Source of the DNA: an uncultured Collinsella sp.
Lineage (GTDB): Bacteria > Actinomycetota > Coriobacteriia > Coriobacteriales > Coriobacteriaceae
Assembly: GCA_900540855.1 (NCBI GenBank)
Contig: UQHK01000025.1
Location: 1-28,337 of the forward strand
Direction of reading: 5' to 3'
Length of the DNA: 28,337 nt
Shown: positions 7,553 to 15,571 of the stretch, one piece after another
Layout: every line of letters begins with the position of its first letter
Numbering within the stretch: position 1 is the stretch's first letter
Translations under genes and position numbers: made by a program
Notes under the pieces: generated by a model
What the model was told of the DNA's origin: nothing
What the model saw: only the letters and a program-made list of their open reading frames with translations
Databases searched by the model: none

Positions 7553-8533
7553 ATGAAATTCGCACGCGATTGTCGTTCGAGCGAATCCAACGAAGCAACC
7601 GCGCAGCTGCTGTTCGAAGCGCTGCCGTGGATTAAGAACCTGACCGGCAAGACGGTTGTTATCAAATATGGCGGAGCCGCCATGGTCGACGAGCAGCTGC
7701 GTCGCGACGTGATGAGCGACATCGTCCTGCTTAAGATCATCGGCATGCGCCCCGTTATCGTGCATGGCGGCGGCAAGGCTATCAACGAGGCGCTGAGCCA
7801 CTATGACATCCCCGTCGAGTTTAAGAACGGCCAGCGCGTGACCACGCCGGCGACTATGGATATCGTGCGCGAGGTGCTGGGCGGCAAGGTTAACCAGGAG
7901 CTGGTTGTCGCCATCAACCACCACGGCAACCTGGCCGTGGGCGTGTCGGGCAGCGATGCTGGCACGCTCATCGCCGAGCCGCTCGACCCCGAGCTCGGTC
8001 GCGTGGGCAAAGTGACGCACGTTAACACCGACTATATCGAGCGCTTACTCGATAGCGAGTACATCCCCGTCATCGCTACCGTCGCGGCGGGGGAGGACGG
8101 CGGTTTCTTCAACATCAATGCCGATACCGCCGCCGGTGCCGTTGCGGCAGCGCTCCACGCGCACAAGGCGATCTTTTTGACCGATGTCGATGGCCTGTTC
8201 AAGGACTTTAGCGACAAGGACTCGCTTATCTCCAACCTAACGCTCGACGAGGTTAACGAAATGCTCTACGGCGGCGAGGTCGATAAGGGCATGATTCCCA
8301 AGCTGCGCGCGGCCGTCGATGCGCTTGCCGGCGGCGTATTTCGTGCCCACATCATCAACGGCACCACGCCGCATTCGCTGCTGCTGGAGCTGCTGACCGA
8401 TGCCGGCGTCGGCACCGTGATCCATTCCACCGAGACGGCCTACGAGTTCGATACGCATCCGCATCCGCTTTCGACGTTTGCTGCGCGTCTGACCGAGAAC
8501 CTCGACGAGGTCGAGAAGCTTCAGACGGTCTAG
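7553..8533 (+). CDS. argB: Acetylglutamate kinase
   Basis: Phosphorylates N-acetylglutamate on the gamma-carboxylate, second step of arginine synthesis and commonly the feedback-controlled one. Seen: the phosphate-binding glycine motifs VVIKYGGAAM (35-44) and VIVHGGGKAIN (68-78), NTDYIERLL, the FLTDVDGLF strand and the KGMIPKLRAAVDAL segment. I start at ATG 7553, giving 326 aa and a GAGG-type ribosome site; the frame extends upstream to a TTG at 7493 without a ribosome site. The N-terminal helix before the kinase core (1-30) is the type found in hexameric, arginine-inhibited NAGKs. The C-terminal 30 residues (HPHPLSTFAARL...) exceed the usual end. Confidence 0.95.
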   Translation: MKFARDCRSSESNEATAQLLFEALPWIKNLTGKTVVIKYGGAAMVDEQLRRDVMSDIVLLKIIGMRPVIVHGGGKAINEALSHYDIPVEFKNGQRVTTPATMDIVREVLGGKVNQELVVAINHHGNLAVGVSGSDAGTLIAEPLDPELGRVGKVTHVNTDYIERLLDSEYIPVIATVAAGEDGGFFNINADTAAGAVAAALHAHKAIFLTDVDGLFKDFSDKDSLISNLTLDEVNEMLYGGEVDKGMIPKLRAAVDALAGGVFRAHIINGTTPHSLLLELLTDAGVGTVIHSTETAYEFDTHPHPLSTFAARLTENLDEVEKLQTV

Positions 8534-8602
8534 CTGACCCGCAGCCGCCCCATTCCTGCACCCATAGGCCTGCGCCGTTCGGCGCTCAACGAAAGGCATC
8601 CC

Positions 8603-9886
8603 ATGTCACTTGCAGCTCAGCAATCGCTTGAATCCAATTACGTTATGCATACCTTTGGCCGCTCTCCGGTCGAGTTTGTCGAGGGTCACGGCATGAAGCT
8701 CACCGGCGACGATGGCCGTGAGTACCTCGACTTTCTTGCCGGCATCGGCGTGTGCAGCCTAGGTCATGGCGACCCGGCTGTGCTCTCGGCGCTCGAGGCA
8801 CAGACCAAAAAGCTCATGCATGTCTCCAATTACTTCTACATCGAGCAGCGTGGACAGGTCGCGGCGCTGCTGTCCAAGCTTGCCAACGACGACTTAGATG
8901 GTGCACGCGTGCTTGCCGATGCCATTGCCGCCGGCGATGAGACCACGGCAGCTGCTCTTGGTGCCCCGGCTGCGGATGAGCAGGTTTGGGAGACCTTCTT
9001 TGCCAACTCCGGCGCCGAGGCCAACGAGGGCTCGATGAAGCTCGCGCGCCTGTACGCCAAGCGTGCCGGTAACGGCGGCAACACTATCGTGTGCATGCGC
9101 GGCGGCTTCCACGGCCGTACGCTCGAGACCATTGCCGCCACCATGCAGGATTGGCTGCAGGATAGTTTCCGCCCGCTGCCGGGTGGCTTTGTGGCCTGCA
9201 CGCCCAACGATATCGATGAACTGCGTGCGATCTTTAAGCAGCTGGGGGGCGAAATTTGCGCCGTGATGCTCGAGCCGATTCAGGGCGAGAGCGGTGTGCA
9301 CCCCATGACCGAGGAGTTTATGGCGGCAGCGCGCGACCTGGCACACGAAGTGGGCGCCGTGCTTATCGCCGACGAGGTCCAGTGCGGCATCTTCCGCTGC
9401 GGCAAGCCGTTTGCATTCCAAGCCTATGGCGTGGAACCCGACATCATGAGCCTTGCCAAGGGCATTGCTGATGGCGTGCCCATGGGTGCCGTCGTAGCAA
9501 AGAAGGAGATTGCCGACGTGTTTAAGCCGGGCGACCACGGCTCGACGTTTGGCGGTAGCTGCTTGGCCATCGCGGCGTGTGCCGCGACGCTCTCCGCACT
9601 CGTGCGCGGCGATTATGCCGACCACGCTGCCAAGGTAGGCGCCTATATGGAGGCAAAGCTCGCCAAGCTGCCGAACGTGACCGAGGTGCGTGGCCGCGGC
9701 TTGATGCTCGGCTGCGATCTGGACGATACTGTGGGTGATGCACACGACGTTGTGGCCCGTGCATTGGGGGCTGGTGCCGTGATTAACGCTACGGGTGCCC
9801 ATACGCTGCGTTTCTTGCCGCCGCTCGTCTGCGAGGAAGCCGACGTGGACAGTCTGATCGAGATCCTGTCGGACGTTTTGGCCTAA
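8603..9886 (+). CDS. argD: Acetylornithine aminotransferase
   Basis: PLP-dependent class III aminotransferase making N-acetylornithine from the semialdehyde and glutamate. The 427-aa protein has the PLP-phosphate motif NSGAEAN (135-141), GGFHGRT, EPIQGE, Asp257 in ADEVQCG, and the Schiff-base lysine K286 in SLAKG. Compared with E. coli ArgD it carries about 30 extra residues (roughly 96-127, Asp/Ala rich) just before the NSG motif. The usual GxGRTG after DEVQ reads GIFRCG here. GAAAGG precedes the ATG. As the last arg gene of the run it is followed by a strong terminator. Paralogous succinylornithine or GABA aminotransferases look alike, but context fixes the role. Confidence 0.94.
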   Translation: MSLAAQQSLESNYVMHTFGRSPVEFVEGHGMKLTGDDGREYLDFLAGIGVCSLGHGDPAVLSALEAQTKKLMHVSNYFYIEQRGQVAALLSKLANDDLDGARVLADAIAAGDETTAAALGAPAADEQVWETFFANSGAEANEGSMKLARLYAKRAGNGGNTIVCMRGGFHGRTLETIAATMQDWLQDSFRPLPGGFVACTPNDIDELRAIFKQLGGEICAVMLEPIQGESGVHPMTEEFMAAARDLAHEVGAVLIADEVQCGIFRCGKPFAFQAYGVEPDIMSLAKGIADGVPMGAVVAKKEIADVFKPGDHGSTFGGSCLAIAACAATLSALVRGDYADHAAKVGAYMEAKLAKLPNVTEVRGRGLMLGCDLDDTVGDAHDVVARALGAGAVINATGAHTLRFLPPLVCEEADVDSLIEILSDVLA

Positions 9887-9912
9887 CACAGCGAAATAAC
9901 TTAACTTTGACC

Positions 9913-9971
9913 GGGTTCCGGACTGCGGACGTGCCCTATGTGGCATGATTCAGCGGTCTGGAGCCCGTTTT
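9913..9971 (+). terminator. Terminator of the arg gene run
   Basis: GGGTTCCGGACTGC (9913-9926) pairs with GCGGTCTGGAGCCC (9953-9966), a 14-bp stem including G-U pairs, with a small GTGCC/GGCAT hairpin in its loop. GTTTT follows at 9967-9971. It ends transcription 27 bp after argD. A second small hairpin (GCCTTAG/CTAAGGC, 9972-9990) follows at once. Confidence 0.75.
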
Positions 9972-9990
9972 GCCTTAGATTTGCTAAGGC

Positions 9991-10264
9991 GGGGAGACCT
10001 GCTGGTCAAATAACATTAAATATGAGTACTGTTACCGATTTGGTCGCAGCAATTTTGGACTAATAAGACCAGATGGCAAGTCGAAATGGCGATGAATGCA
10101 CGATTTTGATCCAATTGCTAGTCCTTATAATGGACATATGTTTCGTAACTTAAGCAAATACTATCTTTTGATATGTTGTAAGCAAGGTGGCAGTACTCAT
10201 TTTTGCCATTTTCTGGCCACGGCCTTTGTGACAGTCGTGCTGGCGGGTTCGAATCCCATGAAAT
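9991..10264. other. AT-rich intergenic stretch without an assigned gene
   Basis: This stretch is clearly more AT-rich than its surroundings. It has a short GACC-TGCT-GGTC hairpin near 9996-10007 and a TATAAT near 10129-10134 without a good -35. Short frames here have no ribosome sites or recognisable product. Its last 40 bases contain a T-arm-like GGGTTCGAATCCC that belongs to the repeat family starting at 10265. AT-rich sequence beside tRNA-derived repeats would fit remains of horizontally acquired DNA, but nothing identifiable is left. Confidence 0.4.
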
Positions 10265-10449
10265 GGGCCCAAAAAAGAAAGGCTCCCATTGCTGGGAGCC
10301 TATCAAATCAGTGGTGGGCGATGAGGGATGTCGCGTGCGGCTGACGCCGCCCGCTCTCGCTTCGTCGCTCCGCTTCTCGCGTGCTGCGCTGGAAAACGCT
10401 TCGCGTTTCCTCAGCTCCGCACCCTTGCGGGTTCGAATCCCCCCGCGAT
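10265..10449. repeat. tRNA-Val-derived tandem repeat, unit 1 (185 bp)
   Basis: Begins with GGGCCC and an A-rich run, then a hairpin (GGCTCCCA/TGGGAGCC, 10281-10300) that acts as a terminator for the - strand. Next comes a copy of the tRNA-Val 3' end including CCA (10312-10329, reading TGGTGGGCGATGAGGGAT on +). About 100 bp of GC-rich inverted-repeat sequence follows (for example the AAAACGC-TTC-GCGTTT hairpin). It ends in a + strand T-arm-like GGGTTCGAATCCC. It is roughly 90% identical to unit 2. Confidence 0.85.
10271..10300 (-). terminator. - strand terminator in repeat unit 1
   Basis: An 8-bp perfect stem GGCTCCCA/TGGGAGCC with a TTGC loop, followed on the - strand by TTTCTTTTTT. It would stop transcripts running leftward from the tRNA-Val side. 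Confidence 0.7.
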
Positions 10450-10633
10450 GGGCCCAAAAAAGAAAGGCCCCCATAGCTGGGAGCCTATCAAATCAGTGGT
10501 GGGCGATGAGGGATGTCGCGTGCGGCTGACGCCGCCCGCTTTCGCTTCGGGCCTGCGGCCCTCGCGTGCTGCGCTGGAAAACGCTTCGCGTTTCCTCAGC
10601 TTCGCACCCTGTCGGGTTCGAATCCCATGCGCT
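10450..10633. repeat. tRNA-Val-derived tandem repeat, unit 2 (184 bp)
   Basis: Same order of parts as unit 1: GGGCCC plus A-run, - strand terminator hairpin (10456-10485, one stem mismatch), tRNA-Val 3'-end copy with CCA (10497-10514), GC-rich inverted repeats, and a + strand T-arm-like motif near 10615-10627. The next GGGCCC (10634) continues in the same register into the terminator and 3' end of the true tRNA-Val, so the functional gene itself sits at the position of a third unit. The most divergent stretch between units is near 10542-10565. Confidence 0.85.
10456..10485 (-). terminator. - strand terminator in repeat unit 2
   Basis: Stem GGCCCCCA/TGGGAGCC with one C-A mismatch and a TAGC loop, followed on the - strand by TTTCTTTTTT. 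It is equivalent to the unit 1 terminator but weakened by the mismatch. Confidence 0.6.
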
Positions 10634-10640
10634 GGGCCCA

Positions 10641-10673
10641 AACAAAAACGGTCCCCTTGCGAGGACCGTTTCC
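10641..10673 (-). terminator. Terminator of tRNA-Val
   Basis: On the - strand, ACGGTCCTCGCAAGGGGACCGT-type hairpin (arms 10649-10656 and 10661-10668 on +, one mismatch) followed by TTTTTGTTT. It starts just beyond the 3' CCA of the tRNA and should end its transcript. Confidence 0.75.
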
Positions 10674-10680
10674 AATTCAA

Positions 10681-10756
10681 TGGTGGGCGATGAGGGATTC
10701 GAACCCCCAGCCTTGTGCGTGTAAAGCACCTGCGCTAACCGTTGCGCCAATCGCCC
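10681..10756 (-). tRNA. tRNA-Val(UAC)
   Basis: Read on the - strand it folds as a full cloverleaf. Acceptor GGGCGAT pairs with ATCGCCC, the D stem is GCGC/GCGC, and the T stem GGGGG/CCCTC carries a TTCGAAT loop. The anticodon loop TTTACAC gives anticodon TAC (valine, GUA codons and wobble partners). Discriminator A73 and an encoded CCA (10681-10683) are present. The first anticodon-stem pair (27-43) is a G-A mismatch, the only irregularity. It is the only gene on the - strand in the window. Confidence 0.95.
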
Positions 10757-10943
10757 GTGCGGAGAGAGTATAGCAAAACAATCGCCTCATTCATCTCATA
10801 TCCATTAAAGGTAACCGGCGCGTGTCGGCGCGGAGCTGATTCAGTTGAGATTGCCTGAACATTCCGCCCCTCTTTACGCCCTCGGGTATACTCAAAAGCT
10901 ACTGATTCGATTTGATACCCAGCAACAGCAGAGGGGATAGTAT

Positions 10944-12824
10944 ATGTGCGGTTTTGTCGGTTTTGTCGGTGGGACGGATAACCAATCCGAGGTGCTCACC
11001 AAGATGATGGACCGCATCGTCCATCGTGGTCCCGACATGGGCGGCCAGTTTATCGACGGCCGCGTTGCCCTCGGCTTCCGCCGCTTGTCGATCCTCGACC
11101 TGACCGAGGCCGGCGCTCAGCCCATGGCCAATGAGGACGGTAGCGTCGTCATTGTCTTCAACGGCGAGATCTACAACTTCCAAGAACTCCGTTCCGAGCT
11201 CGAGGCCAAGGGCTATAAGTTCCACTGTGGAGCCGACACCGAGAGCCTCCTGCACGGCTACGAGGAGTGGGGCGAGGCCGTACTCGATCGCCTGCGCGGC
11301 ATGTACGCCTTCGTCATCTGGGACAAGAAGAAGAACAAGCTTTTTGGCGCCCGCGACATCTTTGGCATCAAGCCGCTCTACTACTATCCCATGGCCGATG
11401 CGGGCGACGGCGCGCCGGGCGTGCTCTTTGGCTCCGAAATCAAGAGCTTCCTGGACTACCCGCACTTCCACAAGGCGGTCAACAAAAAGGCCCTGCGTCC
11501 GTACATGACGCTGCAGTATTCGGCAACCGAGGAGACCTTCTTCGAGGGTGTCTACAAGCTGCCGCCGGCGCATTACTTTACCGTAGACATCCCGACCGGC
11601 AAGATGAACATCGAGCGCTACTGGGATTGCGATTACTCTGCCGTCGAGAAGCCGTTCGAGGAGTACGTCGACGAGCTGGATGAGGTCGTGCACGAGAGCG
11701 TCGAGGCCCATCGCATCGCCGACGTTAAGGTCGCGTCGTTCCTCTCCGGCGGCGTCGACTCCAGCTACATCGCCGCTTGCCTCATGCCCGACAAGACCTT
11801 CTCGGTGGGCTTTGACTACAAGAACTTCAACGAGACCAACTACGCCAAGGAACTTTCTGACAAGCTCGGCGTCGAGAATGTCCGCAAGATGATAACCGCC
11901 GACGAGTTCTTCGGTGCGCTCGAGGACATCCAGTATCACATGGACGAGCCGCAGTCCAACCTGTCTTCCGTGCCGCTGTGGTTCTTGGCCGAGATGGCCC
12001 GCAAGGACGTCACCGTCGTGCTTTCGGGCGAAGGCGCCGACGAGCTCTTTGGCGGCTACGCCTACTACGAGGACACGGTCCCGGTCCGCAAATACAAAAA
12101 GATGGTGCCGCTGCCCATTCGTCGCGCGCTCGGTAACCTGGCGCTGCATATGCCGTACTTCAAGGGACATAACTTCCTGGTCAAGGGTGCCGAGATCCCC
12201 GAGAAGTCGTTCCTGGGACAGGCTCTGGTATGGCCGGAGCGCGAGGTCGACGGCGTGCTCAAGCCCGAGTACAACACCGGCGATGGCGCCTTCGAGCTTG
12301 CCGCTCCCATCTATGCGCGCGTGAAAGGTCAGCCCGAGCTGGTCAAGAAGCAGTACCTGGACATGAACATGTGGCTCCCGGGCGACATTCTGCTCAAGGC
12401 CGACAAGATGTGCATGGCGCACTCGCTGGAGCTGCGCGTGCCCTTCCTGGACCGCAAAGTCATGGAGTTCGCCGAGCACATTCCCGACCGCTACCGCATC
12501 AACGAGAACGGCAACAAACAGGTACTCCGCCACGCTGCCAACAAGTCGCTGCCCGATGAGTGGGCCACCCGTCCCAAGGTGGGCTTCCCGGTGCCGATTG
12601 TCTACTGGCTGCGCGAGCAAAAGTGGTACGACTATGTCAAGGAGTACTTCACCGCGCCGTGGGCAAGCGAGTTCTTCGATACCGACGAGCTCATGCACCT
12701 GCTCGATCTGCACTTTGCGGGCAAGGGCGATTTCCAGCGCAAGATCTATACGCCGCTCGTGTTCCTGGTGTGGTACAAGCGCTTCTTTATCGACGAGGAC
12801 CAGCCCGCTGTTCAGGCTGCCTAG
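10944..12824 (+). CDS. asnB: Glutamine-hydrolysing asparagine synthetase
   Basis: Makes asparagine from aspartate, ATP and glutamine-derived ammonia. The 626-aa protein begins MCGFVG, so Cys2 becomes the N-terminal nucleophile of the class II amidotransferase domain (about 1-210), with RLSILD and FNGEIYNF motifs. The synthetase domain (about 240-580) has the PP-loop SGGVDSS (268-274), the SGEGADELFGGY motif and the RVPFLDRK segment. AGAGGGGA lies about 7 nt before the ATG. A -10-like TATACT is at 10887-10892, but its -35 is poor. It is a stand-alone transcript closed by a good terminator. The many AsnB paralogs include amidotransferases acting on other substrates, though the full canonical architecture favours asparagine synthesis. 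Confidence 0.94.
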   Translation: MCGFVGFVGGTDNQSEVLTKMMDRIVHRGPDMGGQFIDGRVALGFRRLSILDLTEAGAQPMANEDGSVVIVFNGEIYNFQELRSELEAKGYKFHCGADTESLLHGYEEWGEAVLDRLRGMYAFVIWDKKKNKLFGARDIFGIKPLYYYPMADAGDGAPGVLFGSEIKSFLDYPHFHKAVNKKALRPYMTLQYSATEETFFEGVYKLPPAHYFTVDIPTGKMNIERYWDCDYSAVEKPFEEYVDELDEVVHESVEAHRIADVKVASFLSGGVDSSYIAACLMPDKTFSVGFDYKNFNETNYAKELSDKLGVENVRKMITADEFFGALEDIQYHMDEPQSNLSSVPLWFLAEMARKDVTVVLSGEGADELFGGYAYYEDTVPVRKYKKMVPLPIRRALGNLALHMPYFKGHNFLVKGAEIPEKSFLGQALVWPEREVDGVLKPEYNTGDGAFELAAPIYARVKGQPELVKKQYLDMNMWLPGDILLKADKMCMAHSLELRVPFLDRKVMEFAEHIPDRYRINENGNKQVLRHAANKSLPDEWATRPKVGFPVPIVYWLREQKWYDYVKEYFTAPWASEFFDTDELMHLLDLHFAGKGDFQRKIYTPLVFLVWYKRFFIDEDQPAVQAA

Positions 12825-12850
12825 CCTCGGCTTACGAACGCCTGCGCGTA

Positions 12851-12874
12851 ACGGCTCCTCCGGGAGCCGTTTTT
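12851..12874 (+). terminator. Terminator of asnB
   Basis: A perfect 8-bp stem ACGGCTCC/GGAGCCGT with a TCCG tetraloop is followed by a T run (12870-12874). The T run overlaps the -35 of the murE promoter. Confidence 0.9.
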
Positions 12875-12901
12875 GCGTGGGTGCGTTTCAGTTACTATAA
12901 A
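12873..12901 (+). promoter_or_regulatory. Promoter of murE
   Basis: TTGCGT (12873-12878), a 17-bp spacer and TATAAA (12896-12901) lie 35 bp before the murE start. The -35 shares bases with the T tract of the asnB terminator, so termination and initiation are packed together. Confidence 0.65.
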
Positions 12902-12936
12902 AACCGTCCCTGCCAAATGGCTGAGAAAGGCGAAAG

Positions 12937-14499
12937 ATGCACCATTCGGATTCCGCGACCGTGACCACGGTCGATACGCTTGCCAAGCTTCTCGATGTGT
13001 GCGGCGAGCTGCGCGCATCAGAGCAGGTTGACGAGCGTGCCGTGACCGGCTGCTCGTTTGATTCGCGTGCGGTCTCGGCAGGTGACGTGTTCTTTTGCAA
13101 AGGCGCTGCCTTTAAGCCCGCGTTTTTGAGCATGGCGCTCGATGCGGGCGCCGTCGCATTTGTGTGCGAAGAGTCGCTGGTCGAGTCTCTGGAGCCGCTG
13201 GCGCAGGAGAGCGGTGCTGCGATGCTGGTTGTTGATAGCGTTCGCACGGCCATGGCCCTGTTGCCGCCGGAGGTCTACGACCGTCCCGACCACGACGTCA
13301 AGATCGTGGGCATCACCGGTACCAAGGGAAAGACCACGGCCGCTTTTATGCTCCAGTCGATTATCAAAGCGGCGGGCGAGTCCTGCGGCATGATCGGCTC
13401 GGTGAGTACCGACGATGGTATCGAGTGCTACGAGAGCACCAATACTACGCCAGAGGCCCCCGAGGTCTGGCGCCATATCGCCAACTGCCGCACTTCCGGT
13501 CGCCAGTCCATGGTCATGGAGGTCTCGAGCCAGGCGCTCAAGTACCAGCGCGTCGAGAATCTGCCGTTTGACGTGGCGTGCTTCCTCAACATCGGCCGCG
13601 ACCATATCTCGCCGATCGAACACCCTACGTTTGAGGATTATTTTGAGAGCAAACTCAGGATCTTTGACCAGGCAAAGACCGCCGTGGTGAATCTGGGCAC
13701 CGAAGAGGTTGACCGTGTGCTGGAGGCAGCGTCGACGGCCGAGCGCTTGGTGACCGTTGGCGTCGAGCATCCCGAGGCAAGCCTGTGGGCAAGCGATGTC
13801 CGCGTGGTCGGCTTTAACATCGAGTTTAACCTGCATGGCCTGTGTGCCGACGAGTCCGAGGCGGGGGAGAAGGTCCTGCTGGGCATCGCGGGCGACTTTA
13901 ACGTGGAAAACGCGCTGGTCGCTATCGCCGCTGCGCACGAGATCGGCATCGGTATCGAGGCTATCAAGAAGGGCCTCTCCAAACTGCGTGTGCCGGGCCG
14001 CATGGAGGTCGTGGAATCGAAGGATGGCCGCGTGATTTGTGTTGTTGACTACGCTCACAACCAGCTTTCGTTCCGTTCGCTTTTCTCGTCGGTCAAGCGC
14101 GCGTTTCCCACTAGTCCAGTCATTGCAGTGTTTGGCGCTGCCGGCGGCAAGGCGCAGGAGCGCCGCGAGCAGCTTCCGCGCGAGGCCGCACCATATTCCG
14201 ACCTGATGATTTTTGCCAACGAGGACCCGGCTCACGAGGACCCGATGAAGGTCTGTCGCGAGCTTGCCGAGCATGTTCCCGACGATACGCCGAACGAGAT
14301 CATCCTCGACCGTGAAGCCGCTGTGCATGCGGCGTTCAAGGCGGCGCGCGAGGAGTACGTCAACCCCAATGCTCCCACCATTGTCTTGCTGCTGGCAAAG
14401 GGTGACGAGGAGCTCATGCACGTGGGCGACGAGTTCGTGCCCATCGAGAGTGACCTTTCGTTGGCCAATCGCCTGATCGATGTTACCCAGTTTGACTAA
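12937..14499 (+). CDS. murE: UDP-N-acetylmuramoyl-L-alanyl-D-glutamate ligase (third amino acid of the peptidoglycan stem)
   Basis: Mur ligase of 520 aa that adds the diamino acid to UDP-MurNAc-L-Ala-D-Glu in the cytoplasm. Seen: an N-terminal MurNAc-binding domain with the FDSRAV motif (41-46), the ATP P-loop GITGTKGKTT (125-134), NTTPEAP, the substrate segment MEVSSQAL with the carbamylated-Lys region downstream, NIGRDH, DYAHN, and the C-terminal FGAAGGK. The motif that selects the diamino acid is DNPR in meso-DAP enzymes; here it reads E-D-P-A (429-432, followed by HEDP). The missing Arg suggests L-Lys, L-Orn or another diamino acid rather than meso-DAP. GAAAGGCGAAAG precedes the ATG. It has its own promoter and sits apart from other division genes. 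Confidence 0.93.
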   Translation: MHHSDSATVTTVDTLAKLLDVCGELRASEQVDERAVTGCSFDSRAVSAGDVFFCKGAAFKPAFLSMALDAGAVAFVCEESLVESLEPLAQESGAAMLVVDSVRTAMALLPPEVYDRPDHDVKIVGITGTKGKTTAAFMLQSIIKAAGESCGMIGSVSTDDGIECYESTNTTPEAPEVWRHIANCRTSGRQSMVMEVSSQALKYQRVENLPFDVACFLNIGRDHISPIEHPTFEDYFESKLRIFDQAKTAVVNLGTEEVDRVLEAASTAERLVTVGVEHPEASLWASDVRVVGFNIEFNLHGLCADESEAGEKVLLGIAGDFNVENALVAIAAAHEIGIGIEAIKKGLSKLRVPGRMEVVESKDGRVICVVDYAHNQLSFRSLFSSVKRAFPTSPVIAVFGAAGGKAQERREQLPREAAPYSDLMIFANEDPAHEDPMKVCRELAEHVPDDTPNEIILDREAAVHAAFKAAREEYVNPNAPTIVLLLAKGDEELMHVGDEFVPIESDLSLANRLIDVTQFD

Positions 14500-14606
14500 T
14501 GAACCATGATGGCGAAGGCGCCCTGAGTGCGCTGTCGCCATAAACGTGTTCCCTCAATCAAAACATGCCGTCCAAGCCCAAACCCTTCTACGTAAACGGA
14601 GTAACC

Positions 14607-15518
14607 ATGTCCCACAACACCCTGCCGACCGTCGCCGAGCTTTCGGGCGAGATGCGCGAGCGCTTGGCCAAGGTTAAGTACGTCTTTACCGACCTGGACG
14701 CCACCATGCTCGCGCCCGGCTCGTGCGTGCTGCGCGACAACGACGGCAACCCCTCGACCAAACTCGTCGAGGCCGTCGTGGCGCTCGCTCGCGCCGGCAT
14801 CCAAGTGGTTCCCACCTCGGGCCGCAACCGCACCATGATCCACGAGGATGCGCGCGTGCTCGGCCTCAACTCCTACATTGGTGAGATGGGTGGCCTGGTC
14901 ATGTACGATCTCAAGGCCAACGATTGGGAGTATCTGACCGGCGATATGCCCTACGACCCATCTTGCGGTCTCACGCCGCACCAGGTGATCGAGCAGACTG
15001 GCGTGTGCGAGAAGATCCTCGCCCGCTGGCCGCACAAGATCGAGTATCACAACGACATGTCGACCGGCTACAAGTACCGCGAGGTTACCGTCGGCATGCG
15101 CGGCGACATCCCCGATGACGAGGCGCAGGCCATCCTCGACGAGGCCGGCTGTGGCCTGGTGTGGGCCTGTAACGGTCACCTGACGCATCTGTCCAAGCCG
15201 ACGACGCTCGAGCTCGATCGCGTCGAGGACGGTCGTGCATTCAACATCAACCCCGCGGGCCTCAACAAAGGCGTCGCCATTGCGCGCTTCTGCGAGCACC
15301 TGGGGATCGAGCGCGAGGAGACGCTCGCGCTCGGCGATTCCGAGTCCGACTTCTACATGGCCGATCACGTGGGCACGTTCTGCCTGGTCGAGAATGGCCT
15401 GACGAGCGCCGGCGCGCCCGAGTTCCTGGCTGCTTGCGAGAACGCTTTCGTTACGCGCGGCAAAATTGTCGACGGTTGGGCGGCGACGGCAGAGCTGCTG
15501 GTCACGGCGCGTTCGTAG
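14607..15518 (+). CDS. HAD-superfamily hydrolase, Cof-like phosphatase
   Basis: A 303-aa protein with the HAD motifs: motif I FTDLDATML (nucleophile Asp29, acid Asp31), a motif II Thr/Ser in VVPTSGRNR, a Lys in NPAGLNKGVA (motif III), and motif IV LGDSESDFYMAD. The large middle segment is a C2-type cap, as in Cof and phosphoglycolate/sugar-phosphate phosphatases. I chose ATG 14607, which has GGAG 6 nt upstream, over an in-frame ATG 42 bp earlier with no ribosome site. Substrate is unknown; family members hydrolyse sugar phosphates, nucleotides or PLP. It lies between murE and murI, 107 bp after murE, and may simply be co-transcribed with them. Confidence 0.85.
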   Translation: MSHNTLPTVAELSGEMRERLAKVKYVFTDLDATMLAPGSCVLRDNDGNPSTKLVEAVVALARAGIQVVPTSGRNRTMIHEDARVLGLNSYIGEMGGLVMYDLKANDWEYLTGDMPYDPSCGLTPHQVIEQTGVCEKILARWPHKIEYHNDMSTGYKYREVTVGMRGDIPDDEAQAILDEAGCGLVWACNGHLTHLSKPTTLELDRVEDGRAFNINPAGLNKGVAIARFCEHLGIEREETLALGDSESDFYMADHVGTFCLVENGLTSAGAPEFLAACENAFVTRGKIVDGWAATAELLVTARS

Positions 15519-15571
15519 CGCGGCGTCGCCGCACTTGGATATGTCTTTTCGAGAGAGAATCTGGTGAGGTA

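Noticed and set aside
9913..10010. A riboswitch or T-box after argD
   Set aside because: The structure lies downstream of argD with no + strand gene for 900 bp, lacks T-box or known aptamer motifs, and is adequately explained as a terminator.
10096..10773. Several overlapping small frames across the tRNA-Val repeats, on both strands
   Set aside because: They translate terminators, tRNA 3' ends and T-arm copies, have no ribosome sites, and repeat each other only because the DNA repeats.
10899..12713. A 604-aa - strand frame opposite asnB
   Set aside because: Antisense shadow of asnB, whose motifs are all intact.
15434..15571. Long N-terminal extension of murI
   Set aside because: It overlaps the preceding gene by 85 bp, is Arg-rich and unlike the family; ATG 15572 has a ribosome site.
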